DNA from: Nitrososphaerota archaeon | GTDB taxonomy: Archaea; Thermoproteota; Nitrososphaeria; Nitrososphaerales; Nitrosopumilaceae | Assembly: GCA_028867395.1 (NCBI GenBank) | Contig: JAGWGO010000013.1 | Location: forward strand, 1-14,682 | Direction: 5' to 3' | DNA: 14,682 bases | Shown: positions 13,364 to 14,682 of the stretch, piece after piece | How positions within the stretch are numbered: the stretch's first letter is position 1 | Layout of the letters: each line of letters begins with the position of its first letter | Notes under the pieces: model-generated | What the model saw: only the letters and a program-made list of their open reading frames with translations | Databases searched by the model: none | Told to the model about the DNA's origin: nothing | Made by a program: the position numbers and the translations under genes

Positions 13364-14278
13364 ATGAAATGCGACTATTGTGAAAATCCAGTAGCATATT
13401 CTAGGAAATACGCTGGAGAGAATCTATGTCCTAGTTGTTTCTCAAAGTCAATCATTCGAAAGACTGCCAAAACCATATCAAAATACAAGATGATTCAGCC
13501 AAAAGATGTGGTAGGGGTTGCAGTCTCTGGAGGAAAAGACTCTTTGTCTCTCTTGCATGTGTTAAAACAGATCTCGTTGAATCATAATTTTACACTTCGA
13601 GCAATTACAGTAGATGAGGGAATTCCTGGATACAGAGATGAGGCCTTGGAATTAGTACGTAATTTTTGCAACAAAATTGGAGTTGAACACAATGTTTATT
13701 CCTATAAGAAACTTTTTGGCACAACGCTTGAGCAGTCACTTGAGCTAAGAGAAAAAGAAAAGATCTCGTCATGTTCCATATGCGGCATATTAAGAAGACG
13801 TGCAATCGATTTTGGTGCCAAAGAGTTGGGGGTAGATACGGTTGCAACAGGCCACAATCTAGATGATTTTATTCAAACTTTTATCATCAACCTTCTATCT
13901 GGAGATACAAACAAGATAGGATGGATGGATCCAGAACCAACAGACAGACGAGCAAGAAGAATCAAGCCGTTTTGTGAAATTTATGAAAACGAGATCGTAT
14001 TCTATGCTTTTACAAATGACATTCCATTCCAATCAGAAGAATGTCCGCACATGAATGAGGGAATTAGAACAGAGATTCGTAATTTTCTCAATTTGCTTGA
14101 AACGAAGCACATTGGAGTAAAAAACAATATGTATAGATCAATTTTAAAAGTCTCTTCCAAGCTAAGGGACTACACAGAGAAAAAATGGAAGACGTGTTCC
14201 AACTGCGGGTCGGATTGTACGGGCGATACGTGTGCCGTATGTAACACATTATTAAATTTAGGACTAGAGCGACCCTAA
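13364..14278 (+). CDS. tRNA 2-thiolation protein of the NcsA/TtuA/CTU1 family
   Basis: A 304-residue PP-loop ATPase that adenylates a tRNA uridine and replaces its oxygen with sulfur. The N-terminal zinc finger is C3, C6, C22, C25. The PP-loop is 'SGGKDS' at 55-60. The three cysteines expected to hold the Fe-S cluster or act in catalysis are C137 and C140 ('CSIC') and C227 ('EECPHM'). 'ATGHNLDDFIQT' (161-172) is the second conserved nucleotide/tRNA motif. The C-terminal zinc finger uses C278, C281, C290 and C293, with C285 between. The target is either U34 of certain tRNAs (NcsA/CTU1) or U54 (TtuA); sequence reading alone does not decide. The sulfur donor in archaea is usually a ubiquitin-like SAMP/TtuB thiocarboxylate. 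The SRP RNA gene follows directly downstream. Confidence 0.9.
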   Translation: MKCDYCENPVAYSRKYAGENLCPSCFSKSIIRKTAKTISKYKMIQPKDVVGVAVSGGKDSLSLLHVLKQISLNHNFTLRAITVDEGIPGYRDEALELVRNFCNKIGVEHNVYSYKKLFGTTLEQSLELREKEKISSCSICGILRRRAIDFGAKELGVDTVATGHNLDDFIQTFIINLLSGDTNKIGWMDPEPTDRRARRIKPFCEIYENEIVFYAFTNDIPFQSEECPHMNEGIRTEIRNFLNLLETKHIGVKNNMYRSILKVSSKLRDYTEKKWKTCSNCGSDCTGDTCAVCNTLLNLGLERP

Positions 14279-14308
14279 TGCAGATATGGATCTTATCCTA
14301 AGGATATG

Positions 14309-14629
14309 ATGGTAGTAGGGAAGATCAGGGCGCTAGCCGTGCCCTATATCTGAAACCGGCTATATGCAGAGATCGGTAACTGCTGGGTAAATCTCTAGAT
14401 GGATGATACTCGCTTGACTTGCGGAGATGAAATCACGCCGAAGCGGGTGGATGCAGGACAGAGACTATCCGAAGGGATGGTTCTCAAGTTCTAACTGCCG
14501 AAAGGGATGAGGTCCGGGAGGGAGCAATCCTAAGGTAGAGCATCCACGCTGCGTCGTCTACGTGGCGGATCTTGCTTGACTTGAGATGAGGTCATTTGTC
14601 TAGACTGGAACCGGCAGAGCTACTACCTC
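14309..14629 (+). ncRNA. ffs: Signal recognition particle RNA (archaeal 7S RNA)
   Basis: The RNA of the particle that targets nascent membrane and secreted proteins with SRP54 and SRP19. The helix 8 core is visible as 'AGGTCCGGGAGGGAGCA' (14510-14526), with a GGGA (GNRA) tetraloop at 14516-14519 closed by C-G, followed by 'CCTAAG'. The two ends pair: GGTAGTAG (14311-14318) with CTACTACC (14620-14627), which is archaeal helix 1/5. Near the 5' end 'GGGC...GCCC' and 'ACCGGC' stem-loops fit the Alu-domain helices 3 and 4. Length of about 320 nt is usual for archaea. Ends are estimated from the terminal pairing. A small palindrome (TATCCT-A-AGGATA, 14294-14306) lies just before, and a weak 'AGATATGG' at 14282-14289 may be the promoter box. 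Confidence 0.88.
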
Positions 14630-14637
14630 TAAATATT
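14630..14637 (+). promoter_or_regulatory. TATA box for a gene starting at the window edge
   Basis: 'TAAATATT' starts directly after the SRP RNA end and is centred about 25 nt before ATG 14658, the same spacing seen at the clear leaderless genes here. Confidence 0.4.
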
Positions 14638-14657
14638 GCATAGTAAATTGAATAGAT

Positions 14658-14682
14658 ATGGACGGTTTGGTTTCTGGACATT
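14658..14682 (+). CDS. Possible N-terminus of a further gene (cut by window edge)
   Basis: ATG 14658 opens a frame reading 'MDGLVSGH' before the window ends; a TGA stop lies in frame just upstream at 14649. The only support is the TATA-like box at leaderless distance. Eight residues are too few to identify a family. Confidence 0.3.

Noticed and set aside
14309..14629. RNase P RNA
   Set aside because: The expected conserved GAGGAAAGUC- and ACAGAA-type segments are absent, while the helix 8 GNRA loop and end pairing fit SRP RNA.
1..14682. CRISPR array, insertion sequence, tRNA gene or attachment site
   Set aside because: No regularly spaced repeats, transposase-like frame, cloverleaf or direct-repeat pair was found on reading both strands.

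Overview
The window looks like a chromosomal segment of an ammonia-oxidising-type archaeon (Thaumarchaeota/Nitrososphaerota, probably Nitrosopumilales-like). The basis is a moderately low-GC genome with TATA boxes about 25 nt upstream of starts, several TTG starts, and a run of archaeal core genes: Pelota, CutA, an M50 site-2-type protease, an NcsA/TtuA-type tRNA thiolase and an archaeal SRP RNA. It also has a radical SAM tetraether-lipid-synthase-like gene and TrmB and DtxR regulators. The lineage is inferred from gene content and style, not from a marker-gene comparison.

Layout. (1) Positions 1-6380 are AT-rich and hold surface-glycan genes: the 3' end of an asparagine-synthase-like gene, a GT4 glycosyltransferase (-), a multi-pass flippase (+), a zinc-ribbon methyltransferase (+), a Trm112-like/methyltransferase fusion (-) and a second GT4 glycosyltransferase (-). 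Strand changes frequently, each gene seems to have its own promoter, and two genes end exactly back to back at 4087/4088. (2) Positions 6439-9666 hold a Tes-like radical SAM gene (-). A regulator pair diverges from it: TrmB-family, then DtxR-family, then a 51-aa cysteine-rich miniprotein. (3) Positions 9667-14278 hold YjbQ (-), a structured intergenic stretch read here as a candidate box C/D sRNA (-), an unrecognised 140-aa protein (+), Pelota (+), CutA (-, overlapping Pelota tail to tail), the M50 protease (+) and the tRNA thiolase (+). (4) Positions 14309-14629 hold the SRP RNA, followed by the possible start of another gene at the window edge.

Working together. The first block would build and export a glycan or glycolipid for the S-layer or surface. 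Tes would join lipid tails into membrane-spanning tetraethers. Tes-type enzymes carry many iron centres, so an iron-type DtxR regulator and a TrmB regulator in the divergent operon suggest metal or nutrient control of lipid synthesis; this is inference. The third block is translation and RNA housekeeping (ribosome rescue, tRNA thiolation, possibly RNA 2'-O-methylation guidance) plus membrane proteolysis.

No CRISPR array, insertion sequence or tRNA gene was seen, and no gene-free stretch reaches 300 bases.
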